Shown piece after piece: positions 12,891 through 13,096 of a stretch of DNA of 13,096 nt (within the stretch, counting starts at the first letter, position 1; each line of letters begins with the position of its first letter). This DNA comes from Betaproteobacteria bacterium (GTDB lineage: Bacteria; Pseudomonadota; Gammaproteobacteria; Burkholderiales; SG8-39). The position numbers and the translations under genes are program-made. Below the pieces are notes generated by a model. It was not told where the DNA came from, ran no database searches, and saw only the letters and a program-made list of their open reading frames with translations. Location of the stretch: positions 1 through 13,096 of the forward strand of contig JAEKLK010000191.1 of assembly GCA_019509895.1 (NCBI GenBank). The letters run 5' to 3'.

Positions 12891-13096
12891 CTAGGGCTTG
12901 GATTCTCCGGGAATCAGCTGGCCCGGCAGGCTGAGCGTGCGCTCGAAGATGCCTTTCAGCTCGGAGGTGATGGCGCGCGGGCCGAGCGGCACGACCAGCG
13001 GGTCACGGATGTCGCCGTTCACCGCCACCGGGATGCTGGTGAGCGCGCCGCCCGCGACATAACCGATGATCGGCACCTTGCTCACCGCCTCGTTCA
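12891..13096 (-). CDS. C-terminal end of an AsmA-like protein (partial, 5' end outside window)
   Basis: The minus-strand frame is open at the window edge and ends at TAG (12893-12891), showing the last 67 residues or so. The segment SKVPIIGYVAGGALTSIPV, then VNGDIRDPLVVPLGPRAI and SELKGIFERTLSLPG, resembles the C-terminus of large AsmA-like proteins (TamB/YhdP relatives), where repeated beta-structure forms a periplasmic groove proposed to move lipids between the two membranes. GTG at 13085 is an internal valine, not a start, because similarity and the open frame continue to the edge (NEAVSKVP). It is convergent with the upstream operon and has no evident link to amine metabolism. The family call rests on the short C-terminal piece only. 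Confidence 0.65.
   Translation of the reverse strand, partial: NEAVSKVPIIGYVAGGALTSIPVAVNGDIRDPLVVPLGPRAITSELKGIFERTLSLPGQLIPGESKP

Overview
The window is GC-rich DNA with densely packed genes that strongly prefer G/C at third codon positions. Outer-membrane proteins, lipoproteins and AsmA/Omp85-type proteins show a Gram-negative host. The gene mix (DcaP-type porin, MetA-type barrel, orphan GltI-like binding protein) most resembles a betaproteobacterium. No rRNA, tRNA, insertion sequence or CRISPR array was seen, and the exact lineage cannot be fixed from this sequence.

Layout. At 1-650 is the 3' end of an Omp85-type barrel, probably the C-terminus of a patatin-like phospholipase. A promoter region follows (651-767) with an 18-bp dyad-type operator. 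Then comes a tight plus-strand operon: a DcaP-type porin (768-1985), a CadA/LdcI-like decarboxylase (1985-4258), an AdiA-like arginine decarboxylase (4299-6584), and a PotE-type amino acid/polyamine antiporter fused in frame to a periplasmic family-3 solute-binding domain (6594-8846). A convergent minus-strand pair encodes a small lipoprotein (10291-10007) and an uncharacterised multi-pass membrane protein (9990-8863). Divergent from it, a second plus-strand operon encodes an orphan GltI-like binding protein, a 141-aa exported protein, a MetA-type outer-membrane barrel and a 55-aa helical protein (10377-12721). The window ends in the C-terminus of an AsmA-like protein on the minus strand.

How it may work together. 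The first operon reads as an envelope-spanning system that handles basic amino acids and amines. The porin would serve the outer membrane, the tethered binding domain would capture substrate in the periplasm, the antiporter would exchange amino acid for amine, and two decarboxylases of different clades would consume protons and make the amines. Such systems give acid resistance or proton-motive energy in bacteria with CadBA, AdiAC or SpeF-PotE.

The same 17-bp sequence (CCATTGGACCTTGGTCC, inverted orientation) lies upstream of the porin and midway between the lipoprotein and the orphan binding protein. The two operons are therefore probably controlled by one regulator. The most unusual items are the antiporter::binding-protein fusion and this shared operator. 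Family assignments come from remembered family sequences and motifs, not from a database search.
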